A stretch of 64,000 nucleotides of DNA from an uncultured Clostridia bacterium (GCA_947631445.1 CANRLN010000002.1:1-64000), one strand, 5' to 3'; positions 44,871 through 54,321 are shown, numbered from the stretch's first letter. Program-made: numbers and translations. The notes: a model not told the origin generated them from the sequence alone.

Positions 44871-44900
44871 ATTATTGACATAATCCGTGTGATTTATTCA
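44871..44900 (-). promoter_or_regulatory. Possible SigF/SigG-type promoter of sigG
   Basis: Minus-strand TGAATA (44900-44895), 17 bp, CAATAAT (44877-44871). The -35 fits the known forespore consensus well and the -10 only in part. Position, about 73 bp before the start, is suitable for self-activation. The rest of 44799-45144 is AT-rich. Confidence 0.35.
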
Positions 44901-45144
44901 CTTAAATTTAAATGGTGGCAAAATAATTGTTTATGTTATTTTTGTAGTATTTTAAAATTAATTTTGTAAATATATTTTTTATAATCTTTTTGTGAATATT
45001 AACAAATTAGCACTAAAATATATATATAAAATATATAATATATATATTTTACTGAAAAATGCTTTATTTTTTTATATAAATATGTTATAATAATTATAAG
45101 CAATGTAATTTGCAGAATTTTAAATGTCAAGAGGTTTTTTTATT

Positions 45145-46350
45145 ATGGAGTATATTTTTTCAGACAAAGTATCCGAGCTTAAAGCATCGGCAATCCGTGA
45201 GATTTTAAAGTACACAAGCGACCCACAAGTTATTTCTTTTGCAGCAGGAAATCCTGCTCCTGAATCTTTCCCAGTGGGAACAATAACCGAAATATCCAAG
45301 GAAATTTTTGAGGAAAACCCTATTCTTGCACTTCAATATTCTATTACAGAGGGTTACACTCCCCTGCGTGATGCAATTAAGGCAAGACTTGAAAAAAAGG
45401 GGATTTTCAACCCCGAAACTGATGAGCTTATTATAACCAGTGGGGCTCAACAAGCAAATGAACTTACTGCAAAGGTTCTTTGCAATGAGGGCGATACAAT
45501 TGTTTGCGAACAACCAAGCTTTATCGGCTCGCTTAATGCGTTCAAATCTTATAATGTAAATCTTGTTGGAGTAACTCTTGAAGATGACGGCTTTAATATA
45601 GATGAGTTGGAACAAACCTTAAAAAATAACAATACTAAAATAATCTATGTTATCCCCAACTTCCAGAATCCAACAGGTTTTACAACCTCGCTTGAAAAGC
45701 GTAAACAAATACTTGAACTTGCCCAAAAATATAATGCTGTTGTTTTGGAGGATAACCCCTATGGCTATTTGCGTGTGGAGGGCGAAGATGTTATCAGCAT
45801 AAAGCAGATTGAAAAGGAACAGGGCAAAAGCGGAAATGTTATGTATAGTGGAACATTTTCTAAAATTCTTGCCCCCGGAATAAGGGTTGGTTATGCTTGC
45901 GGAAACAAAGAAATTATAAACAAAATGGTTGTATGCAAGCAGGTAAGCGATGTTCATACTAATATTTGGGCTCAGGTTCTCACCTGCAAATTTCTTGAAA
46001 AGGTGAATTTTGACCAGCACATTCAAGACCTGAAAGCTATTTACCGCAAAAAACGTGATTTCATGATTGAAAATATGCAAAAATATTTTTCTTCTGCTAT
46101 TTCTTATAATATCCCTGAGGGCGGTTTGTTTATCTGGTGCAGTCTGCCTGATGGCTATGATTCAATGGAGTTTTGCAACCGTGCAATAAAGGAAAAAAAG
46201 GTTGCTCTTGTCCCCGGGTGCAGTTTTCTTGTTGACGACAGCGTTAAAACAGGCAGTTTCCGACTTAATTTCTCAACTCCAACCGATGAGCAGATTGAAA
46301 AAGGCTGTAAATTAATTGGAGAACTTTCCAAAGAAATGTTCGGTGAATAA
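45145..46350 (+). CDS. PLP-dependent aminotransferase, 2-aminoadipate/MocR-like class I
   Basis: 401 residues of fold type I. The start MEYIFSDKVSELKASAIREIL and ISFAAGNPAPESFPV match the LysN/2-aminoadipate aminotransferase group. The PLP Lys lies in SGTFSKILAPGIRVGY, with NFQNPTGF before it. There is no N-terminal GntR domain, so it is an enzyme, not a MocR regulator. I use the ATG at 45145 with AAGAGG upstream rather than 45124. The next gene begins directly after the stop, which suggests a joint transcript. The amino-acid substrate is unknown. Confidence 0.9.
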   Translation: MEYIFSDKVSELKASAIREILKYTSDPQVISFAAGNPAPESFPVGTITEISKEIFEENPILALQYSITEGYTPLRDAIKARLEKKGIFNPETDELIITSGAQQANELTAKVLCNEGDTIVCEQPSFIGSLNAFKSYNVNLVGVTLEDDGFNIDELEQTLKNNNTKIIYVIPNFQNPTGFTTSLEKRKQILELAQKYNAVVLEDNPYGYLRVEGEDVISIKQIEKEQGKSGNVMYSGTFSKILAPGIRVGYACGNKEIINKMVVCKQVSDVHTNIWAQVLTCKFLEKVNFDQHIQDLKAIYRKKRDFMIENMQKYFSSAISYNIPEGGLFIWCSLPDGYDSMEFCNRAIKEKKVALVPGCSFLVDDSVKTGSFRLNFSTPTDEQIEKGCKLIGELSKEMFGE

Positions 46351-49119
46351 ATGAAATCTTTGCTTTTAGATACTTTAAGAGAAATTAAACATTCGTTTGG
46401 AAGATTTATCTCTATAATGATAATTGTGGCGTTGGGTTGTGGATTTTTCTGTGGTCTTAAAATCACAATGAGCGATATGCAAACGGCGTCTTATGAATAT
46501 TTTCGACAAAATAATCTTATGGATATGCGTCTTATGTCCTCAATAGGAATAAAAAGCGAAGATGTTACGGCGGTAAGAGAGGCAGAAAATGTTACAGGAG
46601 CATATGCTGGCTACTCAAAAGACGTTATGTATAACTATAACGATTCGGGCGTGGTGCTAAAGCTTATGTCTTATAATTCAAAAGCCCCCATTAATAAGCC
46701 GGTTGTTGTGCAAGGACGGCTTCCACAGAAATCCGGAGAATGTGTGGTGGAGAAAAAAATAAGCTCTCCGACTACATTTGAAATAGGGGAAAAACTGACT
46801 TTCTATTCACCACACGATGAAAACATTCTTGACAGCCTTAAAACGGATACTTATGAAATTGTCGGAATTGTAACCTCTCCGCTTTATATTGGTTATCAAC
46901 GTGATGCCTCCACAATCGGCAATGGAACGGTTGTAAGCAATGTTATGATTCCTGAAGAAGATTTTATTGTAAATTATTATTACGAACTGTTTTTAACCCT
47001 TGACGGGGTCGAACAACTTGACCCATTTTCAGAAGAATATAAAGAAAAAGTAAACACTCTTGCTCAGCCCGCCATAAATGCTTTTGAAAACAGCGTAAAC
47101 AAACGCTATGATAAGCTTAAATCTGACGCAAATCAGCAGATGAACTCGGCAAACGAAAAAATAGAAATGCTTAGCAATATTCTTGAAATGCAAACAGATG
47201 AACTCAGCAATTATTATAAAAAAATTCAAGCAGAATATACCAATGCAAAACAAGAATATGATAGCTTTGAAGATAAAAATTCTGTACAAGCTCTTATGAG
47301 CCGTGCAAAATATGCAAAACTACAAAGTGTTTCGGAAATTATAAACGAAATTATTCAGGATAGAAATGCGGGAAAAACCACCGCCGAAGATAAATATAAC
47401 AATCAAATTCAAGAGGCAAACAATCAAATTACCACAGCAAAAAATCAGCTTGACACCCTTGGAGATGTTATATTTATGCACTCCGACCGCTTTGAACTTA
47501 CCGATTACAGTTCCTACAAAAGCGACACCGAAAAGATAGATTCAATTGCAAAGGTTTTCCCTGCTTTCTTTATTATAATAGCCGTGCTTGTGTGCATTAC
47601 CACCATGACAAGAATGGTAGACGACTGCCGAACCGAAATAGGAACATATAAAGCCCTTGGCTATACCAACCTTGCAATACTTACAAAATATCTTATCTAT
47701 TCAGCGGCAGCCACAATCCCCGGAGCAATTATCGGCACAATTATTGGAATGAATACAATTCCCGTTGTTATATTCAACTGCTACAAAATCATGTATAACA
47801 TTCCCGACATTGCCCTTAAAGTTGATGGATTTTATATAATCATGTGCGTTCTGGTTTCGCTTGTTTGTATCTGTGGTTCGGTTGTCTACTGCTGTTTCAG
47901 CGTTTTAAAAAGCAACTCTGCCGAGCTTATGCGACCTAAAGCTCCCAAAAAAGGAAAACGTGTGCTTTTAGAAAGTATTCCAATAATCTGGAACAAAATC
48001 AGCTTTCTGCAAAAATGTACACTAAGAAATCTATTCAGATATAAACGGCGTTTTTTTATGACAGTGTTTGGAATTGCAGGTTGCACCGCCCTTATGATGA
48101 CAGGCTTCGGGCTTAAATATTCCATTTCACAGGTGGGAACAAGACAATTTTCCGAGATTTTTAAATACGATGCCGTGGGCGTGTGTTATGAAATAGACAA
48201 GGGAAAAGAAATACTTGAAAAAAATTCTGAGGTTAAGGATTTTCTGCCGTCAACACTTTTGCAGGGAACAGCATATGCCGGTTCAGACCAGCAAAGCGTT
48301 CATCTTATCACCTGCGAAAATACCAAAAATTTCCCGCAGTTTATAAATCTTACAAACGTAAACAGCAATCAGAATTGTGTTATTGATGATAATAGCGTTG
48401 TTATAACCCAAAAGCTTGCAATGCTTTTAAAACTTAAAGAGGGTGACAGTTTTACCTTTATGCTGACCGACCAAAAACCGGTTGAACTTACCGTTTCGGA
48501 AATTGCCAGAAACTATGCACTACACTATATTATAATAAGTCCATCACACTACAAACAGCTTTATGGAAATGACCCGGATTTTAATACATTTTACATAAAT
48601 CTTAAAAACGGCACAAATCAAAATGATTTTGCAAGCGAGCTTATCTCACATAGCGAATTTTTGGGGGTTTCTTTCTCAAAAGATATTGCCGACAGCTTTT
48701 ACAACAGCATGAAAAGCCTTAATTCGGTTATTGCCCTGCTTATCTTTTGTGCAGGATTGCTTGCAGTAATTGTGCTTTACAATCTTGCAAATATAAATAT
48801 AACCGAACGCCACCGTGAAATTGCCACCCTTAAGGTGCTTGGCTTTTATGACGTTGAAACGGCGGAATATATTTATCGTGAAAATATAATATCAACTGTT
48901 ATAGGAATTGTTTCGGGCGGATTTATGGGGCTGCTTTTCCACTACTTTGTGGTGATAACTGCCGAAACCGACACGGTTATGTTTTATCGCCATATTTCAT
49001 TTGATTCTTTTGTATATTCAGCTCTGCTTACAATACTCTTTGCGGTGATTGTAAACATAGTGCTTTATTTTAAACTTAAGAAAATTGATATGGTAAGCTC
49101 TTTAAAATCGGTTGAATAG
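46351..49119 (+). CDS. FtsX/MacB-like ABC transporter permease, large form
   Basis: A 922-residue membrane protein of the double FtsX type. Order: N-terminal segment (about 15-37), outer domain with a long coiled-coil region (about 230-370, rich in Asn/Gln/Lys), three membrane segments (about 405-515), a second N-terminal-like segment (about 575-595), a second outer domain, and three final segments (about 790-915). Two FtsX motifs, VDDCRTEIGTYKALGYT and ITERHREIATLKVLGFYDVET, are clear. It belongs to the permeases that work with a MacB/LolD-type ATPase, but no such ATPase is next to it. The ATG abuts the aminotransferase stop. Confidence 0.9.
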   Translation: MKSLLLDTLREIKHSFGRFISIMIIVALGCGFFCGLKITMSDMQTASYEYFRQNNLMDMRLMSSIGIKSEDVTAVREAENVTGAYAGYSKDVMYNYNDSGVVLKLMSYNSKAPINKPVVVQGRLPQKSGECVVEKKISSPTTFEIGEKLTFYSPHDENILDSLKTDTYEIVGIVTSPLYIGYQRDASTIGNGTVVSNVMIPEEDFIVNYYYELFLTLDGVEQLDPFSEEYKEKVNTLAQPAINAFENSVNKRYDKLKSDANQQMNSANEKIEMLSNILEMQTDELSNYYKKIQAEYTNAKQEYDSFEDKNSVQALMSRAKYAKLQSVSEIINEIIQDRNAGKTTAEDKYNNQIQEANNQITTAKNQLDTLGDVIFMHSDRFELTDYSSYKSDTEKIDSIAKVFPAFFIIIAVLVCITTMTRMVDDCRTEIGTYKALGYTNLAILTKYLIYSAAATIPGAIIGTIIGMNTIPVVIFNCYKIMYNIPDIALKVDGFYIIMCVLVSLVCICGSVVYCCFSVLKSNSAELMRPKAPKKGKRVLLESIPIIWNKISFLQKCTLRNLFRYKRRFFMTVFGIAGCTALMMTGFGLKYSISQVGTRQFSEIFKYDAVGVCYEIDKGKEILEKNSEVKDFLPSTLLQGTAYAGSDQQSVHLITCENTKNFPQFINLTNVNSNQNCVIDDNSVVITQKLAMLLKLKEGDSFTFMLTDQKPVELTVSEIARNYALHYIIISPSHYKQLYGNDPDFNTFYINLKNGTNQNDFASELISHSEFLGVSFSKDIADSFYNSMKSLNSVIALLIFCAGLLAVIVLYNLANINITERHREIATLKVLGFYDVETAEYIYRENIISTVIGIVSGGFMGLLFHYFVVITAETDTVMFYRHISFDSFVYSALLTILFAVIVNIVLYFKLKKIDMVSSLKSVE

Positions 49120-49185
49120 CTTATTATTTAATTATTATTAGCCAACGGCGAAAAAATTAAAAAAATTTTTATGGAGGAATTTTTT

Positions 49186-49383
49186 ATGAACGATAATGAA
49201 ATTAGACACTTCTGGTTTACAACATCGACCTTTCTTTTGGGGGTTGTGGTAGGTCTTGTATGTTGCCCCAAATTGATTGAGGAGGTCAAAAGAAAAAAAG
49301 AGGAACACGAAAGAGAAATATTCTCAAAACAAATACGCCTGCTTGAAACAAACGACAAAAATTATACAAATTATAATTTTTAA
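49186..49383 (+). CDS. Small single-span membrane protein
   Basis: 65 residues with one membrane segment (about 11-28, FTTSTFLLGVVVGLVCC) and a charged helical tail. GGAGGA lies 8-9 bp before the ATG at 49186; the in-frame ATG at 49171 is itself part of that site. It follows the FtsX-like gene by 66 bp. Short proteins of this shape often tune larger membrane complexes, but I have no direct hint of a partner. Confidence 0.7.
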   Translation: MNDNEIRHFWFTTSTFLLGVVVGLVCCPKLIEEVKRKKEEHEREIFSKQIRLLETNDKNYTNYNF

Positions 49384-49395
49384 AATACTTTTGCC

Positions 49396-49422
49396 GTTTT
49401 CCCTGTTATAGCAAGGAGAAAC
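49396..49422. repeat. Dispersed palindrome copy 9 (decayed, before ychF)
   Basis: GTTTTCCCTG (49396-49405) against CAAGGAGAAAC (49412-49422): imperfect arms with a mismatch and a bulge, loop TTATAG, 12 bp after the stop. Confidence 0.5.
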
Positions 49423-49482
49423 GCGCATTATTGCTACAATAAAAACAACAAAAAAATATTTATATGAAAGGACTTTTTAATT

Positions 49483-50577
49483 ATGAAATTAGGTATGGTT
49501 GGACTTCCGAATGTCGGAAAAAGTACATTGTTTAACGCTCTTACAAACGCAGGTGCAGAATCTGCTAACTATCCATTCTGCACAATTGAACCGAATGTGG
49601 GAATTGTAAGCGTACCCGATGAGCGATTGGACAAACTCGCAGAAATGTATAACCCAAAGAAATTTACCCCTGCAACCCTTGAATTTGTGGATATTGCAGG
49701 ACTTGTAAAGGGTGCTTCCAAAGGCGAGGGACTTGGAAACAAGTTTTTAAGCAACATTCGTGAGGTGGACGCTATTGTTCATGTAGTACGCTGTTTTGAG
49801 GACACAAACATTATTCATGTGGACGGAAATATTAATCCCAAAAGAGATATTGAAACAATCGACCTTGAACTTATCTTCTCGGACGCTGAAATTATTGAAA
49901 GAAAGGTTGAACGCACCAAAAAGCTTATCAAGGGCGATAAAAAATATGCGATTGACCTTGCTTTCCTTGAAAAACTGCTTGAACACCTGAACAACGGCAA
50001 GCCCGCCCGTAGTTTTGAAATGACCGAGGAGGAAAAAGAAATTTTAAAGGACGTTCCCCTCCTCTCCATGAAACCGGTTATCTATGCTGCCAACCTTTCG
50101 GATAAAGATTTTTCCAATGGCATTGAAGATAATAAATATTATAATCAAGTTAAGGAAATTGCAGAGGCTGAGGGAAGTGCTGTTCTTCCAATATGCGCCC
50201 AAATTGAAGCGGAAATTTCTGATATGAACGATGAGGACAAGCAGATGTTTCTTGAAGATTTAGGACTTGAAATTTCGGGACTTAACCGTATCATCAAAAC
50301 AGGATATAGTCTGCTTGGTCTTATTTCGTTCTTGACCGCTGGTGAACCTGAAGTGCGTGCATGGACTATTACAAAAGGCACAAAAGCACCGCAGGCAGCA
50401 GGAAAAATTCACACGGATTTTGAAAAGGGATTTATCCGTGCAGAAGTGGTTGCATTTGATGATTTAATTGAATGTGGTACAATGACCGCCGCAAAGGAAA
50501 AAGGACTTGTTCGTTCGGAGGGCAAGGAATATGTTATGAAGGACGGCGACATTGTTCTGTTTAGATTTAATGTATAA
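49483..50577 (+). CDS. ychF: Ribosome-binding ATPase YchF
   Basis: Obg-family P-loop protein of 364 residues that prefers ATP and associates with ribosomes. G1 is [14 protein letters not shown], switch/G3 is [20 protein letters not shown], and the position of the G4 motif is NLSD (in place of NKxD), the YchF-type change. A coiled-coil middle region and the C-terminal TGS domain ([21 protein letters not shown]) complete the fold. AAAGGA precedes the ATG. Confidence 0.97.
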   Translation: MKLGMVGLPNVGKSTLFNALTNAGAESANYPFCTIEPNVGIVSVPDERLDKLAEMYNPKKFTPATLEFVDIAGLVKGASKGEGLGNKFLSNIREVDAIVHVVRCFEDTNIIHVDGNINPKRDIETIDLELIFSDAEIIERKVERTKKLIKGDKKYAIDLAFLEKLLEHLNNGKPARSFEMTEEEKEILKDVPLLSMKPVIYAANLSDKDFSNGIEDNKYYNQVKEIAEAEGSAVLPICAQIEAEISDMNDEDKQMFLEDLGLEISGLNRIIKTGYSLLGLISFLTAGEPEVRAWTITKGTKAPQAAGKIHTDFEKGFIRAEVVAFDDLIECGTMTAAKEKGLVRSEGKEYVMKDGDIVLFRFNV

Positions 50578-50589
50578 AATATGTCTTGT

Positions 50590-50613
50590 TGTTCCCCGCC
50601 ACAGCGGGGAATA
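50590..50613. repeat. Dispersed palindrome copy 10 (after ychF)
   Basis: 10-bp arms (50590-50599, 50604-50613) with one G-T pair, loop CACA, core CCCCGC/GCGGGG, 12 bp after the ychF stop. Confidence 0.82.
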
Positions 50614-50642
50614 ATAAAATTTTTTTATAAACTGGTGAGAAA

Positions 50643-52418
50643 ATGAAACAACTTGAATATCCACTTGACAACAATTATATTCTAAAAAAGAAAAGGTCTT
50701 TAAAACGAACCTTGCTTGCAGACGGGCAGGAAAGAATACACAAAAAAATAGCTGTTCTCGGCGGTTCAACCACAGATGATATTATAAGCGTGTTGGAACT
50801 TTTTCTGCTGGATAATGGCTTTGAATGTGAATTTTATAATAGCGAATACAACAAATTTTGGGAGGACGCTGTTTTTGGAAATAAAGATTTAGACGCTTTT
50901 TCTCCCGACCTTATCATATTTCACACAAGCGTAAGAAATATAACCGATTTTCCTAATCCCACAATGACCCAAAAGCAAACAAAAGAACTTTTAAATAATC
51001 AATATAATTATTTTGTAAAAGCTTATGACAGTGCAAAAAAGCGTTATAATTGCCCTATAATTGCCAACAACTTTGAACTTCCTACCACAAGATTTTTCGG
51101 CAATCTTTCCGCATATAACCCAAGGGGAACGGTTAATTTTGTAACCAAACTTAATGTTATGCTGTATGACTATGCACAAAACCATGACGGTTTTTATATT
51201 CATGATATAAATTATCTGTCTGCCGTTTATGGTCTTGACAGATGGAGCGACACTAAATTCTGGCATCTTTACAAATATGCCATGAATTTTGAGGCAATAC
51301 CCGACTATGCTTTTTCTCTCTGCAATATAATCAAGGCGGTTTTTGGAAAAAGCAAAAAGGCAATTGTGCTTGACCTTGACAACACCCTTTGGGGTGGAGT
51401 TGTGGGCGATGACGGAGTAAACGGAATAGAAATCGGACAGGAAACGCCTATGTCGCAGGTGTACAGCGAATTTCAAGGCTATATAGCAGGACTTAAAAAA
51501 CAAGGAATAATACTAACCATTTCCTCCAAAAACGATGAGCAAAACGCCCTTGCAGGTCTTGCACACCCCGAAAGTATTCTTCATGCCGATGACTTTGCGA
51601 TTATAAAAGCCAACTGGGAAAACAAGGACAAAAGCATTTTGGAGATAGCAAACGAACTTAATATTCTTCCTGAAAGCATGGTTTTTGCCGATGATAATCC
51701 AGCAGAACGAGAACTTGTAAAATCGGTCTTTTCTTTACCCTGCCCCGAATTTGAAAATCCTTGCGATTATATAAAACTTATTGAACGTGGCGGATATTTT
51801 GAAAGCGTCGGTATCAGCGAGGACGATTTAAAACGAAACAAAATGTATGCGGAAAACCGCAAACGAAATGAAATTTTAAATTCCTGTGCAAACTATGAAG
51901 ATTATTTAAAAAGCCTTGAAATGCAGGCAGAAATTAAACCGTTCTGTGATGTTTATATTTCAAGAATTGCCCAGCTTACCAACAAAAGCAATCAATTTAA
52001 TCTCACCACAAAACGTTATACACTATCCGAAATTGAAAAGATTTCAAACAGTCCGAATTTTATAACCCTTTATGGCAAACTTTCCGACAAATTCGGCGAC
52101 AATGGGGTTGTAAGCGTTGTAATTGGCGAAATTGACGGCGATAATCTTGATATAAGGCTCTGGCTTATGAGTTGCAGGGTGCTAAAAAGGGGTATGGAAT
52201 ATGCTATGCTTGACCAACTGGTAAAAACAGCAAAAGAGCATAATATTTCTGCCCTTACAGGATATTATTTTAAAACGGCTAAAAACAAAATGGTGGAAAA
52301 TTTGTATGCTGATTTTGGCTTTAAACTGATAAGCGAACAGAACGGCGACAAGATTTTTAAGCTAAACATTAAAGAATACTATCCTAAAAATCATATTATT
52401 AAACTAAAAACCGAATAA
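50643..52418 (+). CDS. FkbH-like HAD-IIIC family protein
   Basis: 591 residues in three parts. The N-terminus (about 30-200) looks SGNH-like (AVLGGSTTDDI). The HAD phosphatase-like centre has VLDLDNTLWGGVVGDDGVNG (the DxDxT site, about residue 240) and VFADDNPAERELV. A GNAT-like C-terminus (about 440-591) has FGDNGVVSVVIGEI and MSCRVLKRGMEYAMLD. FkbH proteins load a glyceryl unit from 1,3-bisphosphoglycerate onto acyl carrier protein in polyketide pathways. No polyketide genes or carrier protein gene are next to it, so a different acyl or lipid role is possible. GGTGAG precedes the ATG. Confidence 0.88.
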   Translation: MKQLEYPLDNNYILKKKRSLKRTLLADGQERIHKKIAVLGGSTTDDIISVLELFLLDNGFECEFYNSEYNKFWEDAVFGNKDLDAFSPDLIIFHTSVRNITDFPNPTMTQKQTKELLNNQYNYFVKAYDSAKKRYNCPIIANNFELPTTRFFGNLSAYNPRGTVNFVTKLNVMLYDYAQNHDGFYIHDINYLSAVYGLDRWSDTKFWHLYKYAMNFEAIPDYAFSLCNIIKAVFGKSKKAIVLDLDNTLWGGVVGDDGVNGIEIGQETPMSQVYSEFQGYIAGLKKQGIILTISSKNDEQNALAGLAHPESILHADDFAIIKANWENKDKSILEIANELNILPESMVFADDNPAERELVKSVFSLPCPEFENPCDYIKLIERGGYFESVGISEDDLKRNKMYAENRKRNEILNSCANYEDYLKSLEMQAEIKPFCDVYISRIAQLTNKSNQFNLTTKRYTLSEIEKISNSPNFITLYGKLSDKFGDNGVVSVVIGEIDGDNLDIRLWLMSCRVLKRGMEYAMLDQLVKTAKEHNISALTGYYFKTAKNKMVENLYADFGFKLISEQNGDKIFKLNIKEYYPKNHIIKLKTE

Positions 52419-52462
52419 ATTTGTTTATTTTCTGACATTTTAAAAAACATTTGTCTGAAAAC

Positions 52463-52491
52463 TTGCTTTTTTCGGAAAAATATGTTATAAT
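52463..52491 (+). promoter_or_regulatory. Sigma-A promoter of the TetR-type regulator
   Basis: TTGCTT (52463-52468), 17 bp, TATAAT (52486-52491), about 49 bp before the start. Confidence 0.7.
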
Positions 52492-52539
52492 AAAATTATA
52501 ACAAAAATTATTTTGTAAAATATAAGATGGGGTGTGTTT

Positions 52540-53100
52540 ATGTCAAGTGCAATTGTCACAAAAAATTCAATGCGTTTTGCCTTTAAAAAGCTATGCTTTG
52601 ATAAAAATGTCGAGGATATTTCCATTTCGGATATAACAAAGGCTTGCGGTCTTAATAGGCAGTCTTTTTACTATCATTTTAAGGATAAGCAGGAGCTTAT
52701 AAGCTGGATTTATCAGACCGAACTTTTCTACAAGCTTGCACATACCCATTTTGACAACTGGTATCCCAAAATACTTGATTTTCTTGAAACAATGTGTAAA
52801 GACAAAGAATTTTATTCGGCGGTTTTGCAAAGTAAAGACACTACTTTCAGTGATAATTTTTATCCTGTTATGTATAAAATGTTTGCCTATTCTTTTTCTA
52901 AAGTTGATTTTCCGGACAACAAGAACAAAAGTCTGCAACAATCCTTTGCCAACTACTATACGCACGGTTTTTGTGGCGTGGTTATGGACTGGGGAGCAAA
53001 TGGAATGATTATTCCTCCTGAACAACTACTTAACAATATAAAAGAACTTGCCTATCTTAACACAGAAATCGGGCATATGTGGCAAACATTTCTTAAATAA
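52540..53100 (+). CDS. TetR-family transcriptional regulator (DhaS-like)
   Basis: 186 residues. The N-terminal helix-turn-helix shows VEDISISDITKACGLNRQSFYYHFKDKQELISWIY, of which GLNRQSFYYHF is the recognition helix. The C-terminal ligand-binding part has FYSAVLQSKDTTFSDNFY and a final helix typical of the TetR_C_8 group that includes DhaS. The ATG at 52540 has GATGGGG 7 bp upstream. It stands alone between a promoter and a terminator; the target could be the FkbH-like gene before it or something distant. Confidence 0.9.
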   Translation: MSSAIVTKNSMRFAFKKLCFDKNVEDISISDITKACGLNRQSFYYHFKDKQELISWIYQTELFYKLAHTHFDNWYPKILDFLETMCKDKEFYSAVLQSKDTTFSDNFYPVMYKMFAYSFSKVDFPDNKNKSLQQSFANYYTHGFCGVVMDWGANGMIIPPEQLLNNIKELAYLNTEIGHMWQTFLK

Positions 53101-53129
53101 AAAAATCCTTGCATAATGCAAGGATTTTT
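53101..53129 (+). terminator. Terminator of the TetR-type regulator gene
   Basis: AAAAATCCTTGCA (53101-53113) pairs with TGCAAGGATTTTT (53117-53129) around TAA; T-run on the plus strand. Confidence 0.92.
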
Positions 53130-53183
53130 TTACAAATTTAATTGGTATATGACCTCGCTTTATTGCAAAGCAAGGCTGTTTTT

Positions 53184-53885
53184 TTACCCGCAAGCTTCTA
53201 TAAAACTATTGAATATTTTTCGGCTGTTAATGTCTACTTTAAAAGAATATTCAGGATGCCACTGAACAGCAATTATATATTTTTTGTTTGGCACACTTAC
53301 TGCTTCAACAAATCCATCTTCGGAAATTGCCATTTCATAGAGCTTTGGAGAAAGTTTTTTTATCGCTTGATGATGATAACTGTTGACAAAAAGTTCTTTT
53401 TTGCAAAGAATATCATACAGCAAGCTATTTGTATTTATTATAACTTTATGTACCGGCTTATCAAAAGGCGGTTTTTGATGATGAATAGTTTGAGTTGGAC
53501 GCTGAATATTTACATCTTGGTAAAGTGTTCCGCCAAGTAAAGCATTAAAAAGTTGTATTCCACGGCAAATTCCAAGGCAAGGTTTATCCAAGTTATAAGC
53601 TTTTTCAAAATATATTTTTTCAAGCATATCTCTTTGAACAAAGCTTTTTCCACAATATTTTTTTGCAACTTCTCCGTAAAGATGAGTAGAAATATCTTGA
53701 CCACCTGTGAAAAGCAGTCCATCAAGCGAATTAAAAATTTGTGATATGTCTTTTGGGTCTTGCGAAAGTGGGAGCATAATTGGAATACCGCCTGCCTGCT
53801 CAATTGCCTCCATATAGTTTGGAAGCATCCAATAACTTTCTTTTTGTTCATCATATAATGGCATAACGCCGATAATCGGTTTCAT
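53184..53885 (-). CDS. Peptidase C26 / gamma-glutamyl-GABA hydrolase-like amidotransferase
   Basis: A 233-residue class I glutamine-amidotransferase-like hydrolase of the PuuD group. Catalytic Cys in LGICRGIQLFNAL, His and Glu in VQWHPEYS, and GLLFTGGQDISTHLYGE. It would split gamma-glutamyl amides such as gamma-glutamyl-GABA. The ATG at 53885 with AAGGAGGT directly upstream is clearly preferable to the longer frame. It is a single gene; no putrescine genes are near. Confidence 0.93.
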   Translation of the reverse strand: MKPIIGVMPLYDEQKESYWMLPNYMEAIEQAGGIPIMLPLSQDPKDISQIFNSLDGLLFTGGQDISTHLYGEVAKKYCGKSFVQRDMLEKIYFEKAYNLDKPCLGICRGIQLFNALLGGTLYQDVNIQRPTQTIHHQKPPFDKPVHKVIINTNSLLYDILCKKELFVNSYHHQAIKKLSPKLYEMAISEDGFVEAVSVPNKKYIIAVQWHPEYSFKVDINSRKIFNSFIEACG

Positions 53886-53910
53886 TTTAACCTCCTTAAA
53901 AAACACAAAA

Positions 53911-53972
53911 AAAGACAAAAACCAAACGTCTTTGTCTTTAATTTTATTATACTATAAATCATTTTTTGTCAA
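53911..53972 (-). promoter_or_regulatory. Promoter and 5' hairpin of the peptidase C26 gene
   Basis: Minus-strand TTGACA (53972-53967) and TATAAT (53951-53946) have only 15 bp between them, which is shorter than optimal. A 9-bp hairpin (53911-53919 with 53931-53939) lies at the very start of the transcript. Confidence 0.45.
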
Positions 53973-54066
53973 GTGGTTTGACCAATTGAAAAGTTGATAA
54001 TATCGTTTTTTTACAGCTCTTATATGCAAATAAAGCCCTCAAACGAGAACTTTAAAAATTTGTTAG

Positions 54067-54141
54067 GGTGGATAATCGGATTCGAACCGATGGTCTTCAG
54101 TGCCACAAACTGACGCGTTAACCAGCTACGCTATACCCACC
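54067..54141 (-). tRNA. tRNA-His (anticodon GTG)
   Basis: Acceptor arm GTGGGTA/TATCCAC with the extra 5' G (54141) facing C73, as expected for tRNA-His. The anticodon loop contains TTGTGGC and the T-arm GGTTCGAATCC. CCA is not encoded; CTA follows. Last in a three-tRNA transcript. Confidence 0.95.
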
Positions 54142-54158
54142 ATGTAATAAAAATATAA

Positions 54159-54235
54159 TGGCGCGCCTTGCTGGACTCGAACCAGCGGCCTACTGCTTAG
54201 AAGGCAGTTGCTCTATCCAGCTGAGCTAAAGGCGC
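54159..54235 (-). tRNA. tRNA-Arg (anticodon TCT)
   Basis: Acceptor GCGCCTT/AAGGCGC, anticodon loop CTTCTAA, T-arm GGTTCGAGTCC, discriminator G and encoded CCA. It reads AGA/AGG codons. Confidence 0.95.
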
Positions 54236-54247
54236 ACAATCATAAAA

Positions 54248-54321
54248 TGGAGCGGGTGATGAGAATCGAACTCACATGACCAGCTTGGAAGGCTGGGGTT
54301 CTACCACTGAACTACACCCGC
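54248..54321 (-). tRNA. tRNA-Gly (anticodon TCC)
   Basis: Acceptor GCGGGTG/CACCCGC, anticodon loop CTTCCAA, T-arm AGTTCGATTCT, discriminator T and encoded CCA. It is first in the tRNA transcript. Confidence 0.95.

Noticed and set aside
53911-53939. Transcription attenuator in front of the peptidase C26 gene
   Set aside because: The hairpin has a T-run on the minus strand, but it begins at the predicted transcription start, which leaves no room for a leader that could control it.
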